Source of the DNA: an uncultured Prevotellaceae bacterium
Lineage (GTDB): Bacteria > Bacteroidota > Bacteroidia > Bacteroidales > Bacteroidaceae
Assembly (NCBI GenBank): GCA_946411565.1
Contig: CAMKEM010000005.1
Location: 1-64,000 of the forward strand
Direction of reading: 5' to 3'
DNA: 64,000 bases
Shown: positions 38,307 through 47,538 of the stretch, piece by piece
Layout: every line of letters begins with the position of its first letter
Numbering within the stretch: position 1 is the first letter of the stretch
Made by a program: the position numbers and the translations under genes
The notes under the pieces: model-generated
What the model was told of the DNA's origin: nothing
Database searches by the model: none
What the model saw: the letters and a program-made list of their open reading frames with translations, nothing else

Positions 38307-39995
38307 TTAAATTGGTCTATGTTCAGCTCTCATACGAGCAGCAGTCTTTGGCTGACCCTTTGCACATGCATTGAAAATCTGATCTCCAATGCTATATGTC
38401 AAATCAGAATCCATCATATAGAGGGCATACTTCATAGCACTTTGATATTCCTTATTGTAGAAGTGGTACATGCCAAGATACTGAGCAGCAACAGCCCAAT
38501 ATTGTTCATCAGCAGCATCACGACTAGGGTTAGCAGCCTCAAGATTGAACAGCTTGGTAAACTGATTAAGAGCCTTACCAGTTCCAGGATTTTCCTCAGT
38601 CTGAGAAAGCATATACGCATGGTTGTAATAGATCTTACAAACTGTAGGATCTGTAGGGAACTCCTGCTCAATCTTTGTGAACAAATCCAACAGTTCACGC
38701 TGTGCAATACTCTTCTCTGTAGAATCTTCAGCCTTTTGATACTTCGTTAAGAGAATCTCTGTCAAGTTCAGCCAATCATCGATTGTTACATCATTAGGAT
38801 TCTTCTTACTCTTCTGATATTCACGGATATGAAGTGCTTGATCAAACTTTCCTTGCGCCATTAAAGCACTAACAATCTTACCAATATCACCTCTCATTGT
38901 ATTATACTGAGCTGCAGCAAGATCACGCTGTCCCATAGTGATACCCAAATCCTGTGAAAGATCAAGACCAACATCAAGACCTTCTTGCAATTTATCAATA
39001 GCAGCCTCTAATCCTACATTACCAGTACTAAGACTATCTATACTCTCCAATGAGAACATTGAAAGTGCTAGATAACGATAATCGTAAGGCATATAATGAT
39101 AATGAAGCTTAGCTGTATCTGCACTCTGGAAAAGCTCATTAGCATTCTTGATAGCATCCTGATAACGCTGCAAGCCATAGTTTGCAGCAAGCATTATACT
39201 AAGGAATCGAGGATCAGTAACCTCCTGTTCATGTGCAAAAGTAGCTACACTAAGAATCTTTTCACGATAGAAATCCTTCTCATCAGGTTGCTTAGACAGG
39301 TCAACTGCATAGTCCAAAGCATTACAATAAGCGTTGAGTTCATCAAGTGAGAGATTCTCGTTGCCCTGTTCTTCATAGGTATAGATACCTTTCTTAAGAA
39401 GAGCCAACTTTGTACCGAGTGTATCAGCAGGAGCTTTCTTTGCAATAGCAACCTGAAGAGCAGCTATTGTACCACCGATCTTGAGGTCAGGACGCTGATC
39501 GCGAAGCAAAAGGAACTGTCTCAATACGCCCTCAGGATCCTCTGATGACTTCATTGCAGCATAATATTCATAAGAGTCAGGATAAAGAGGATTGACCTCC
39601 ATCGCCTTCTTAAAATAGATGAGAGCAGTATCTCTGTAAGCAGAATCTCCATAGTGATCAAACTTATACTGACAATGCCTACCGAGAAGCACGTATGAAG
39701 GAGCGAAGTCTGGCTGAACCTCAAGAGCCTGCATTGCATACTTCTTTGTCTTATCAAAGTCCTGGTTCATATTGTAAGCCTCGGCAATACCAAGAAGAAC
39801 TGTAGGGTTCTTACGGTTTACAATTGCAATACGATATGCAAGTGTATCTGCATAGTTTGCAAACTCTCTGATAGTCTCAGCGAGCGCACCAGTAAGTGCC
39901 TTTACATCAGTCTGTGCATTAGCTGGAGCAGCAAATGCTCCAAGCAGAAAGACTGAAAGGATGATATGTTTGAAAAATTTCATTCTATTATGCAT
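38307..39995 (-). CDS. Secreted TPR-repeat protein
   Basis: A 562-residue protein with a signal peptide (MKFFKHIILSVFLLGAFAAP; ATG at 39995, or the internal ATG at 39983). It is followed by tetratricopeptide-like helices: AIVNRKNPTVLLGIAEAYNM, KKYAMQALEVQPDFAPSYVL, LIYFKKAMEVNPLYPDSYEY, with later degenerate repeats. It should sit in the periplasm or on the cell surface and bind partner proteins. It is the last gene of the operon, 8 bp after the large beta-barrel gene. Function unknown. Confidence 0.82.
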   Translation of the reverse strand: MHNRMKFFKHIILSVFLLGAFAAPANAQTDVKALTGALAETIREFANYADTLAYRIAIVNRKNPTVLLGIAEAYNMNQDFDKTKKYAMQALEVQPDFAPSYVLLGRHCQYKFDHYGDSAYRDTALIYFKKAMEVNPLYPDSYEYYAAMKSSEDPEGVLRQFLLLRDQRPDLKIGGTIAALQVAIAKKAPADTLGTKLALLKKGIYTYEEQGNENLSLDELNAYCNALDYAVDLSKQPDEKDFYREKILSVATFAHEQEVTDPRFLSIMLAANYGLQRYQDAIKNANELFQSADTAKLHYHYMPYDYRYLALSMFSLESIDSLSTGNVGLEAAIDKLQEGLDVGLDLSQDLGITMGQRDLAAAQYNTMRGDIGKIVSALMAQGKFDQALHIREYQKSKKNPNDVTIDDWLNLTEILLTKYQKAEDSTEKSIAQRELLDLFTKIEQEFPTDPTVCKIYYNHAYMLSQTEENPGTGKALNQFTKLFNLEAANPSRDAADEQYWAVAAQYLGMYHFYNKEYQSAMKYALYMMDSDLTYSIGDQIFNACAKGQPKTAARMRAEHRPI

Positions 39996-40003
39996 CTAAA
40001 GGT

Positions 40004-43000
40004 TTATCTAAGAGTATAATGAACACCTAAGTTGATAGTCTGCATCAGAGTTGAGCGTCCCATGAAGTGATGCTGTCCACCACGATTCAAGATATAGATT
40101 GTTGGCTGACAGAATGCAGCAAAACGATCAGCAATCTTACGAGAGATACGGATACCTGCATGAGCACCAATACTTATGTCCTTTGCTCTAAAGTCAGCAT
40201 CAAGACCTCTAAGTTTGTCAGCATCCTGGAAATATACAGTAGGACCAATAAATATGTCGTACTCTGTAGTACGTGGACGGAAACCACCCATGAGAGTTGT
40301 AAGGTTCGCATTGAAACTAGCAGAAAGAAGTCCCAAATTTACAACCCTTGCAGATTGCATATCGCTTCGTCCAACAAGCTCATAAGTCAAACGACCTGCA
40401 AAATATTCTGTGAAACGATATTCACCGAAGAGCATACCCTGACCACCAGAAATGAAGCCCTTAGAACCAACAGCTCTAGAATTGTGACCACGATAACTAT
40501 GGAACATATTGAAACCACCAGCAATACCAAAACGCATACGAGATGAAAGCCATGGCTTGAAATCGTACATAGCGCTGATATCACGCATCTCACGATATTT
40601 CTCTGTACGGAGGTTCATACCAAAACCAAGCTTGATTGAGTGACGTCCCTGATTATTGTCATCAAACACCCATGATTCATATACAGGATCTTGTGGTCTT
40701 GTAGAACTTGCTGTAGAATAGAGATATTCAATAAAGACATTCACGTCATCACTAAGCTTATACCAAGGATGAATACCAAAGTTTAAGTTTGTGATATTCT
40801 GTCTCAAAAGGTTAAATCCATCATCTACAGGCTTCTTATTGATATTAGCAGAAGTCATAAATCTATGCATATTCTTCTTGCCAAAACCAATACCAACAAA
40901 GCCATAAACGCCCCATGGATCATCCCATGTAAAATCTCTGAAGAAACCCATTGGGTTTACAAGCAAATCAACTCTTCCACCAAGGTAGTTCTCGTTGAAG
41001 AACTCAGTTCCACTCATAAGAGGGTTATCGCCTTTATTGCTTCCCCACTCATAGTAGCCCCATTCAGTAGAACGACGGGTAAGTGTACCTCTGAAACCAG
41101 CAACCGGAGCGAACCACTTACCTACAGAAATACTACTTTCATAACCTATACCGAGTTTTGAACCTCCAACAGTAGGATCCTGATTCTCAGCAGAAGTCAT
41201 ACAGATACCAGATGAAGCCTCCACGAAGAGAGGGTCACGCCAACGCTCAATATCAAGAGAATCCTCGAAACTTGAGAGACGCTTAGCTGGAGCAAGTGCA
41301 TACTGAACACCAAGATTGAATGTCTGGAGTGACTGCCAATTACCACCCAACTTAGGTGCATGACTGCCATACTTAACATTTCTAAGAAGATATGCAGAAG
41401 GCATAAAGTAAACAGATGCCTGATTTGTAAATCTATAGCTCAAACGAAGATTAAGATTACCACCAAGCTTAAGATCACTATCTGTTACTGGAAGTTCAGG
41501 ATTTCCCAAAACAACCTTTGCAGTTTCACCTGTCAGCCAAGAAGCAGTCAAAGCAATACCACCATCTACATCCCACTTACGGTATGGATCTACACCACGC
41601 AAAAGGCTTGCAAGATGGAAAACTGGTCCTACATTAAATAATGACATATGTGATGAGTGCTTGATAGCATAACCACCATCCCATTTTGACTTCTGATTTC
41701 CTTCAACATCGCTTAAATTAACATATTCCATACCAATTCTGGTTGAGAAATAGTGATTAAAACGATATTCACCGAACAAAGAGAAACCACTTACATAAGC
41801 GTCTTTCTGCTCCCTAAGATATGGATAATATGTCTGTTGACGCTGAAGGTATGAAGCGCCCACACCAAGTGTCAAACGAGAAGCGACATTTGGATAAACT
41901 GGAAGTTCTTCAGGAAGATAAGTATCACGATACTTACGAGCCTCACTTGTAACGGTAAAACCAAGGTTTACATCAATATTATAACGCTTTGAGAGTCTAG
42001 CGATTCCTTCGTATCTTGTCACATGTGGCTCAACAAAGACCTGAACGCCCTTATCAACGCCGTACCATCCATGAACACCAGCCTCAAGATTGATTATATT
42101 ATGTCTTTCAAAAGAATTTACGCCCTTATATTTCTCAGAGCGACCAATACTCAAACCACCCAAAAGATAAGCTCCATACTTGGAATTCCAATCATAGTAC
42201 TTTCCAAATCCGAAAGGATTAATTATACCTTCTACACGAAGACCACCCCAAGAGTAACGATTTGACATCTGGTAACCATCTCCCTGATACGTCTTAATAT
42301 ATTCCGCATTACGACCAGTAAAACCTAATCGCATACCAAAAGCAGGTGAGAACCACTTACCGACAGCAACAGCGGTATTATGGCCACGATGACCAAAGGA
42401 AGCACCAGTCTGGAAATCAATGAAATAAGGATTTTGCCAAACGCGAAGTTTCTCTACGTCAGTCAAACCAGCATAATGCCATGAACTACGGATTCGATTC
42501 CAAGCCTCAGGACTATTATGATCACGAAGATAGTAAGCATAAGTACCACGAACGCCATAAAACAGGTCATACTTGTGCCAGTTACGCTTAACAGAATTAT
42601 CGATCTGGTCAGAAGCAACACCAACATATGGCTCTATAGAGAAATAGCTTCTTGGACCTCCATAAATACCAAGAGAAAGGCCAAAGTGTGCATTTACAGA
42701 GAACTTAGCACCTTTCATCTCATTTGCCAACCAATCTCCCTCTGCGTATGATGATTTAGTAAAACCAAATCCAATACCTCCGAATGCACTAATATTTACA
42801 GGACGCTGAGGATTATAACCTGCAAAGTATGTTGACAAATTATACATATAGTCAATGTTACCATTAACCATATAGAATCTTGAAATATTTCCAGAGTATG
42901 GACGTAATGCATTTTCCAGATTCACGTAAAAACGAGCACTACTAAGTGGAGTAAAGTTTTTACCAATACCAAGATGAGCATTCTCCATTACGTTGAGCTT

Positions 43001-43339
43001 GAATCCCTCAACTCCACCTATTTTCTGCAAGCCAAAACCACCCATAAAGTAGAAATGATCCCAAAAACTCTTGCTTGTAAACGTATCACCTGAAGGCAGG
43101 AAACGATCCTCAATGATATAATCATGAGCATTCAACTGTCCTTCCTGCTGAGCACGATTAATCTTACTCAACTTTGTGACATCTTTACTTGCAATGAATT
43201 CCTCCTCATCAATGTCAGTGGTATCAATGGCAGCAGTATATGCATCTCTAGAGGATAGAGAAGCCTTTGCTACCGCATTCACTGCGGCGCTACTAAACAG
43301 CATGGCTGCCAAAGCTATGATATATTTTGTCTTATTCAT
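40004..43339 (-). CDS. Large outer-membrane beta-barrel protein with internal duplications
   Basis: An 1111-residue protein with a signal sequence and wall-to-wall amphipathic beta-strands rich in Tyr, Gly and Phe, ending in the strand NLGVHYTLR. Segments recur. VAVGKWFSPAFGMRLGFTGR (about residue 325) matches ISVGKWFAPVAGFRGTLTRR (about 740). SGFSLFGEYRFNHYFSTRIG (about 510) matches QGMLFGEYRFTEYFAGRLTY (about 970). The N-terminal 90-290 region looks like another copy. The protein therefore seems built from several fused barrel units. No family is recognised beyond general outer-membrane porin-like folds. It is in an operon with OmpA-like and TPR proteins. Confidence 0.75.
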   Translation of the reverse strand: MNKTKYIIALAAMLFSSAAVNAVAKASLSSRDAYTAAIDTTDIDEEEFIASKDVTKLSKINRAQQEGQLNAHDYIIEDRFLPSGDTFTSKSFWDHFYFMGGFGLQKIGGVEGFKLNVMENAHLGIGKNFTPLSSARFYVNLENALRPYSGNISRFYMVNGNIDYMYNLSTYFAGYNPQRPVNISAFGGIGFGFTKSSYAEGDWLANEMKGAKFSVNAHFGLSLGIYGGPRSYFSIEPYVGVASDQIDNSVKRNWHKYDLFYGVRGTYAYYLRDHNSPEAWNRIRSSWHYAGLTDVEKLRVWQNPYFIDFQTGASFGHRGHNTAVAVGKWFSPAFGMRLGFTGRNAEYIKTYQGDGYQMSNRYSWGGLRVEGIINPFGFGKYYDWNSKYGAYLLGGLSIGRSEKYKGVNSFERHNIINLEAGVHGWYGVDKGVQVFVEPHVTRYEGIARLSKRYNIDVNLGFTVTSEARKYRDTYLPEELPVYPNVASRLTLGVGASYLQRQQTYYPYLREQKDAYVSGFSLFGEYRFNHYFSTRIGMEYVNLSDVEGNQKSKWDGGYAIKHSSHMSLFNVGPVFHLASLLRGVDPYRKWDVDGGIALTASWLTGETAKVVLGNPELPVTDSDLKLGGNLNLRLSYRFTNQASVYFMPSAYLLRNVKYGSHAPKLGGNWQSLQTFNLGVQYALAPAKRLSSFEDSLDIERWRDPLFVEASSGICMTSAENQDPTVGGSKLGIGYESSISVGKWFAPVAGFRGTLTRRSTEWGYYEWGSNKGDNPLMSGTEFFNENYLGGRVDLLVNPMGFFRDFTWDDPWGVYGFVGIGFGKKNMHRFMTSANINKKPVDDGFNLLRQNITNLNFGIHPWYKLSDDVNVFIEYLYSTASSTRPQDPVYESWVFDDNNQGRHSIKLGFGMNLRTEKYREMRDISAMYDFKPWLSSRMRFGIAGGFNMFHSYRGHNSRAVGSKGFISGGQGMLFGEYRFTEYFAGRLTYELVGRSDMQSARVVNLGLLSASFNANLTTLMGGFRPRTTEYDIFIGPTVYFQDADKLRGLDADFRAKDISIGAHAGIRISRKIADRFAAFCQPTIYILNRGGQHHFMGRSTLMQTINLGVHYTLR

Positions 43340-43399
43340 TTTCTTTATAAAGCTGGTTATATATCAGCGATTATGTAGTTTCCTGATTTATTTGACGAT

Positions 43400-46000
43400 T
43401 TAATTACCTTGCTCTGTCTTAGTTTCTGTATTATCCTGCGCAGGCTGTTGTCCAGCGTTAGGATCCGCAGCATTCGCAGTCTGATCAAGATTGAGATCAA
43501 CGCTCAAATCGTCATCATCACCTCCACTAACAGTAATGTCCTCTTCATTCTCAGACTTTCCATCATCTGATAGTACAACAAGATCATCGAAACGCTGCTC
43601 ATACTTTGCAAAATCTTTCTTCTTATAAAGATAAAGCTTTCGAAGATCATCACTTATCTGACCATCATTAAAGTAATAATACTTATAACTTGGTTCCAAC
43701 TTGAAAGAATGGTGGAAGTAAGCGAGATAATCAGGAATATAATTAGGACGGGCAACCTTCGTGTTCTTGAAACTCTCTGCACGAGCCGCCATAATACCCT
43801 TCATATACCACTTCTTTGCATTATTGTTATCCATTGCATTAACAAGGGAATCAATATGCTGCTGAGTGAGTCCCAACTGCTTAATTGTCATCAACTCAAG
43901 AGCTGCCTCTGTATAGAATACAGCATGATTATCTGCATGAGATGAAAGCACCTCCTCCATTTCCTGGAGGTATGAATTTGTCTCTGATGGAGACATCTGC
44001 TTTGTCACACACTTCATGAAACGATCCTTGAAATTGATAAACATACGAAGCTTAGCAACCTTTGGATCATTCTGCTCAGATGCCTTACCAAACCAGAAGT
44101 TCATATAACTCTGAGCACTATCACGCTCATCCTTCATATAATATGTAAGAATCTGGTTAATAAGAATCTCACGACGATTCTTCTGAGCGACATCAGTATT
44201 ACGAGCTGGTCTGCCCTGTACTCTTGAACTACGTGTGTTAATAAAAGGACGAAGGATGTTGAGATCAGGCGCACCCTCTCTCATCTTTAGAATAGCCATT
44301 CTGTTTGCACAATACATAGCAAACTTGACATTCTCATAACCCAAATCCTTTGTTACGTGTCTATAAGCAAGACGAGTAATAATATCCTGATCCTCCTTGT
44401 CCTCAATTACGTCAAAGAGGTTATAATAGTCACCATCAGAAAGATCCTCCTTGCCATCAATAAGATTCTGCTTATGCTCATAATAGAACGCAGCAACCTC
44501 AGCGCCATTCATAATGTGCTTACGCTCATAGCGGTAAGTACAACGCATACGACGCATTGACTCAAGGATTGGTACAATATATGTATCATAGAAAGGAAGA
44601 AGACGGATACTACTTTCACCAGATGTTATAGCAGTACGAAGCGAATCTGCCTTATCCTTGTTTCCCTCACTATCAAGTTCCTTTGCAACATCATCCCAGC
44701 TATATACTCTTGGAGCCTGTTTGTTGAAACTTACATCAGCCTTACCAAGACCATTGCGAAGAATATTGTAAGCTACATCAAGACGACCAGAAGCAAGTTT
44801 ACGGTTAGCCTCATAACCACCATCAGGAGAAGCTGTAGCTTCAATTGAAACCTGCATCAAAAGATCACCATACGACTTCAACTCTTCAAGGAATGTATCA
44901 CGAATAGAGTCGTTCTGGGCATCTTGTATAAGAACAGACTTACCAACCTGGAAACGAAGTTTGATATCCTGATTCTTTGTCTCAAAGTTCTCATCAGCCT
45001 GAGTCGCAAACTCATCAAGATCCATATCTGCCTGAGAAACTGCGAGATTAAGGAACTTATAATAATTTTTCTTTGTACAAGAAGATGTACTTGCCCAGTC
45101 TGCCAAATAGATATGATGATAGTCCGCTACCTCAAGGAGATAAGGGAACTTATAGTCCATACTTGGGGTACGCTTCTTATATATTACAGTAGTATCAATA
45201 TCCACACGATTATGGATATTCAGAATGATGTTACTAGAATAGTAATCCTTCAACTTATCGTTTTTACGATAGTTGTAACCCATTCGACGATCCTGAAGCT
45301 CATGATATTCAGCACCCTCATAGCAAAGACCTTTTACGAAATCAACAGTATCACCAGTCTCACACTCCACAGCATAAGGCTGAATAATAAGACGAGAGTC
45401 TTCAGCAACCATGCCTGCAGGAAGATGCACAACAATTGGAATATAACAATGTACACCATCATCAAGAGCTGGAGCTGCAACAAGACTCAAAGTATCACGG
45501 CTCTGTCCCTGTACCTCAACGTTACTAAGAGTGTGATTTCCCTTGAAGTCAATCTTCTTCTCATGAACATGGATATACTCTGTCTGACCTGCAACAGTCT
45601 CAATTACAATGAAGTCAGCACCATCAGAGGTAAGGTCATCGTCTGGATCAAAAGAAGTCACAAGCAATGCCATACCAGGATACTGAACACGGACATTGAA
45701 AGTACCATTAGCCTTTGACTTCTTGAAGTTCAGGTTATACTTAGTGACAGCTTCATCAAAGGCAAGAGGATTAGTACCATTTGTTATCTCTGGCATAGTA
45801 GCCTCAAGAATAGCCTTAATATCATTAGCTTTCTTCGATGTCTTGAAGAGAGCATAACGAAGTGGCTTGGTGGTAATCTCATCACCAGTCTTGAACTGAA
45901 CCTTGACACTAGCAGTAAATGGCTCATCACCTTGTGCCATAAGTGTATTACTTATAGCAAAAAGCAACATTGTCAAAAGTATAAATAATTTCTTCATCAT
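43400..46000 (-). CDS. Large periplasmic/surface protein with OmpA-like domain
   Basis: An 866-residue protein. A signal peptide (KKLFILLTMLLFAISNTLMA) is followed by beta-rich repeats. An OmpA-like segment lies near residues 350-420 (LRFQVGKSVLIQDAQNDSIR, then QVSIEATASPDGGYEANRKL ASGRLDVAYNIL), where the ASPDG.Y..N..L..GR pattern resembles peptidoglycan-binding OmpA domains. The C-terminal half is helical, and the tail is acidic and Gln/Asn-rich (GGDDDDLSVDLNLDQ). It may anchor the beta-barrel complex to the wall. It is 60 bp from the 1111-residue gene in the same operon. Confidence 0.72.
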   Translation of the reverse strand: MMKKLFILLTMLLFAISNTLMAQGDEPFTASVKVQFKTGDEITTKPLRYALFKTSKKANDIKAILEATMPEITNGTNPLAFDEAVTKYNLNFKKSKANGTFNVRVQYPGMALLVTSFDPDDDLTSDGADFIVIETVAGQTEYIHVHEKKIDFKGNHTLSNVEVQGQSRDTLSLVAAPALDDGVHCYIPIVVHLPAGMVAEDSRLIIQPYAVECETGDTVDFVKGLCYEGAEYHELQDRRMGYNYRKNDKLKDYYSSNIILNIHNRVDIDTTVIYKKRTPSMDYKFPYLLEVADYHHIYLADWASTSSCTKKNYYKFLNLAVSQADMDLDEFATQADENFETKNQDIKLRFQVGKSVLIQDAQNDSIRDTFLEELKSYGDLLMQVSIEATASPDGGYEANRKLASGRLDVAYNILRNGLGKADVSFNKQAPRVYSWDDVAKELDSEGNKDKADSLRTAITSGESSIRLLPFYDTYIVPILESMRRMRCTYRYERKHIMNGAEVAAFYYEHKQNLIDGKEDLSDGDYYNLFDVIEDKEDQDIITRLAYRHVTKDLGYENVKFAMYCANRMAILKMREGAPDLNILRPFINTRSSRVQGRPARNTDVAQKNRREILINQILTYYMKDERDSAQSYMNFWFGKASEQNDPKVAKLRMFINFKDRFMKCVTKQMSPSETNSYLQEMEEVLSSHADNHAVFYTEAALELMTIKQLGLTQQHIDSLVNAMDNNNAKKWYMKGIMAARAESFKNTKVARPNYIPDYLAYFHHSFKLEPSYKYYYFNDGQISDDLRKLYLYKKKDFAKYEQRFDDLVVLSDDGKSENEEDITVSGGDDDDLSVDLNLDQTANAADPNAGQQPAQDNTETKTEQGN

Positions 46001-46067
46001 TCTTATATCTGCTCCTAAACTGACAGACGACTATTATTGATTATACGAAATTGTATATGAAAACTGT

Positions 46068-46622
46068 TTACTTTAAAACGTACGAAATGGAAAGTCCGAT
46101 TCGAGTTGGAAGAAGATAGTATCCATTAGCGTTTGCCTTGGTAATACCCTGTTCTGGTGAATCCTGATCATAATGAGCATTTATGAAATGCTCCTTCTGG
46201 TTGTAGTATATTGCACCATAACCAGCATGGAAATCAAGACTAAGACGACGAGTAATGTTATAAACATAACCAAACGTTAAACCAGCACCAACTGCATCGC
46301 CCCTATAGGTTTTGTTCTTCCATTCAATATTATAACGTCCACCTATAGCGCCAAGTCCCATGAATATTCCATGCACTGGTCGATGAGAAAGATAGTAACG
46401 GAATTCAGGCTGAACGACTGTCGCCTCGATATTCTTTCCCATTCCCTTCCATGCATAGATAAAATTCACGCCAAAAGAGGTCTTATTGCCTGTAACAATT
46501 TCCATACCAAGTGATGGAGCCATAAGAGCATCCATTGCAAGGTCTGTATTTACAGCTACCATCTGAGCCTTAACACCCAGTGATACCACAATAGCACATA
46601 CTATAGAGAGTATTTTCTTCAT
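46068..46622 (-). CDS. DUF3575 outer-membrane protein
   Basis: About 184 residues from the ATG at 46622 (a GTG at 46631 is possible). A signal peptide (MKKILSIVCAIVVSLGVKA) is followed by the DUF3575 pattern: VAVNTDLAMDALMAPSLGME, QPEFRYYLSHRPVHGIFMG, RLSLDFHAGYGAIYY. This is an 8-stranded-barrel type found in Bacteroidota, often in clusters with fimbrillin-like lipoproteins. It probably lies in the outer membrane. It belongs to the six-gene operon, 13 bp downstream of the DUF5119-like gene. Confidence 0.85.
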   Translation of the reverse strand: MKKILSIVCAIVVSLGVKAQMVAVNTDLAMDALMAPSLGMEIVTGNKTSFGVNFIYAWKGMGKNIEATVVQPEFRYYLSHRPVHGIFMGLGAIGGRYNIEWKNKTYRGDAVGAGLTFGYVYNITRRLSLDFHAGYGAIYYNQKEHFINAHYDQDSPEQGITKANANGYYLLPTRIGLSISYVLK

Positions 46623-46635
46623 TCTTTTCACTTAA

Positions 46636-47538
46636 TTAAAATGTAATATCTCCAAGTTTAATGACACTACGATTCACGCCATTGTCATCTTGACCATCAA
46701 CTACTGTGTAACGAACAGTCTTCATCTCTGGAGCCGTTGATTTATCCGCATTCAAATAGCGCACATAGATATTTGCAGTACCATTCTTCGAAACGCCAAG
46801 AACTATCAAAGATGATTTAATTTCTCTTTCTCCACCCTTCTTTATTCCATTATAGGTAAGTATGCCCTTTAGCTTTTTACCTCCAGCGACGGAACCATTT
46901 GGACGCTTTTGCGCTACAATATCGCATATCTCCACATAGATTTTATCGATATAGTTAGTTGCCTTAATTGTTCCAGAAACAAGATAATCCGTCGTTAACG
47001 TATAAGGCTTTTCATATGAAACATTTACATCTTGCCCCAACTTAACATCAACCAACTTGGTTGAGTCACCACGAAGAACACCTCCACGAAGTCTTGCATA
47101 CTTACCAGAAAGAACTTTCTTGACTCCTTCATCAGAAATATTAGTCAGTTCCTCTGTCTTATGTGCAATTATCACATCGCCATAATAAAGACTATCATTA
47201 GGAAGTTTATTAAAATTCAAATTAGCATAGTCAAAATCAGCTTCATCCTTATTAACGGCATAGAACTTATATTTACCTACAGGAACTTCTCGTAGTATTT
47301 GCCCATTCAAACTACAAATGAAAGCCTTATTATAATTTCCAGTAGTATTTGTTGCAAAAGCAACTGGGGTGCCTTTCCAATCAGGATGCATAGTTAATGT
47401 CACAATAGTAGCTTTCTTCTGCTCAGCAAGTTCTTCTTCAGAAATAGCATCAACTTGCGAACATGAAGCAAATGAGGCTGAAACCACAGCTACTGACAAT
47501 ATATGTTTAAATATTTTATTCATTTTGTCATTCTCCAT
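46636..47538 (-). CDS. DUF5119-like lipoprotein (fimbrillin-cluster type)
   Basis: A 300-residue protein. It starts ATG overlapping the upstream TAA (TAATG coupling); an alternative start MNKIF is five codons on. Its lipoprotein signal ends SFASCSQVD, so it is lipid-anchored. The beta-sandwich pattern (ATIVTLTMHPDWKGTPVAFA; VPVGKYKFYAVNKDEADFDY) resembles DUF5119 or Mfa/fimbrillin-like proteins of Bacteroidota, and the frequent partnership with DUF3575 genes supports this. No true FimA or Mfa1 stalk gene is visible, so pilus assembly is not established. Confidence 0.65.
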   Translation of the reverse strand: MENDKMNKIFKHILSVAVVSASFASCSQVDAISEEELAEQKKATIVTLTMHPDWKGTPVAFATNTTGNYNKAFICSLNGQILREVPVGKYKFYAVNKDEADFDYANLNFNKLPNDSLYYGDVIIAHKTEELTNISDEGVKKVLSGKYARLRGGVLRGDSTKLVDVKLGQDVNVSYEKPYTLTTDYLVSGTIKATNYIDKIYVEICDIVAQKRPNGSVAGGKKLKGILTYNGIKKGGEREIKSSLIVLGVSKNGTANIYVRYLNADKSTAPEMKTVRYTVVDGQDDNGVNRSVIKLGDITF

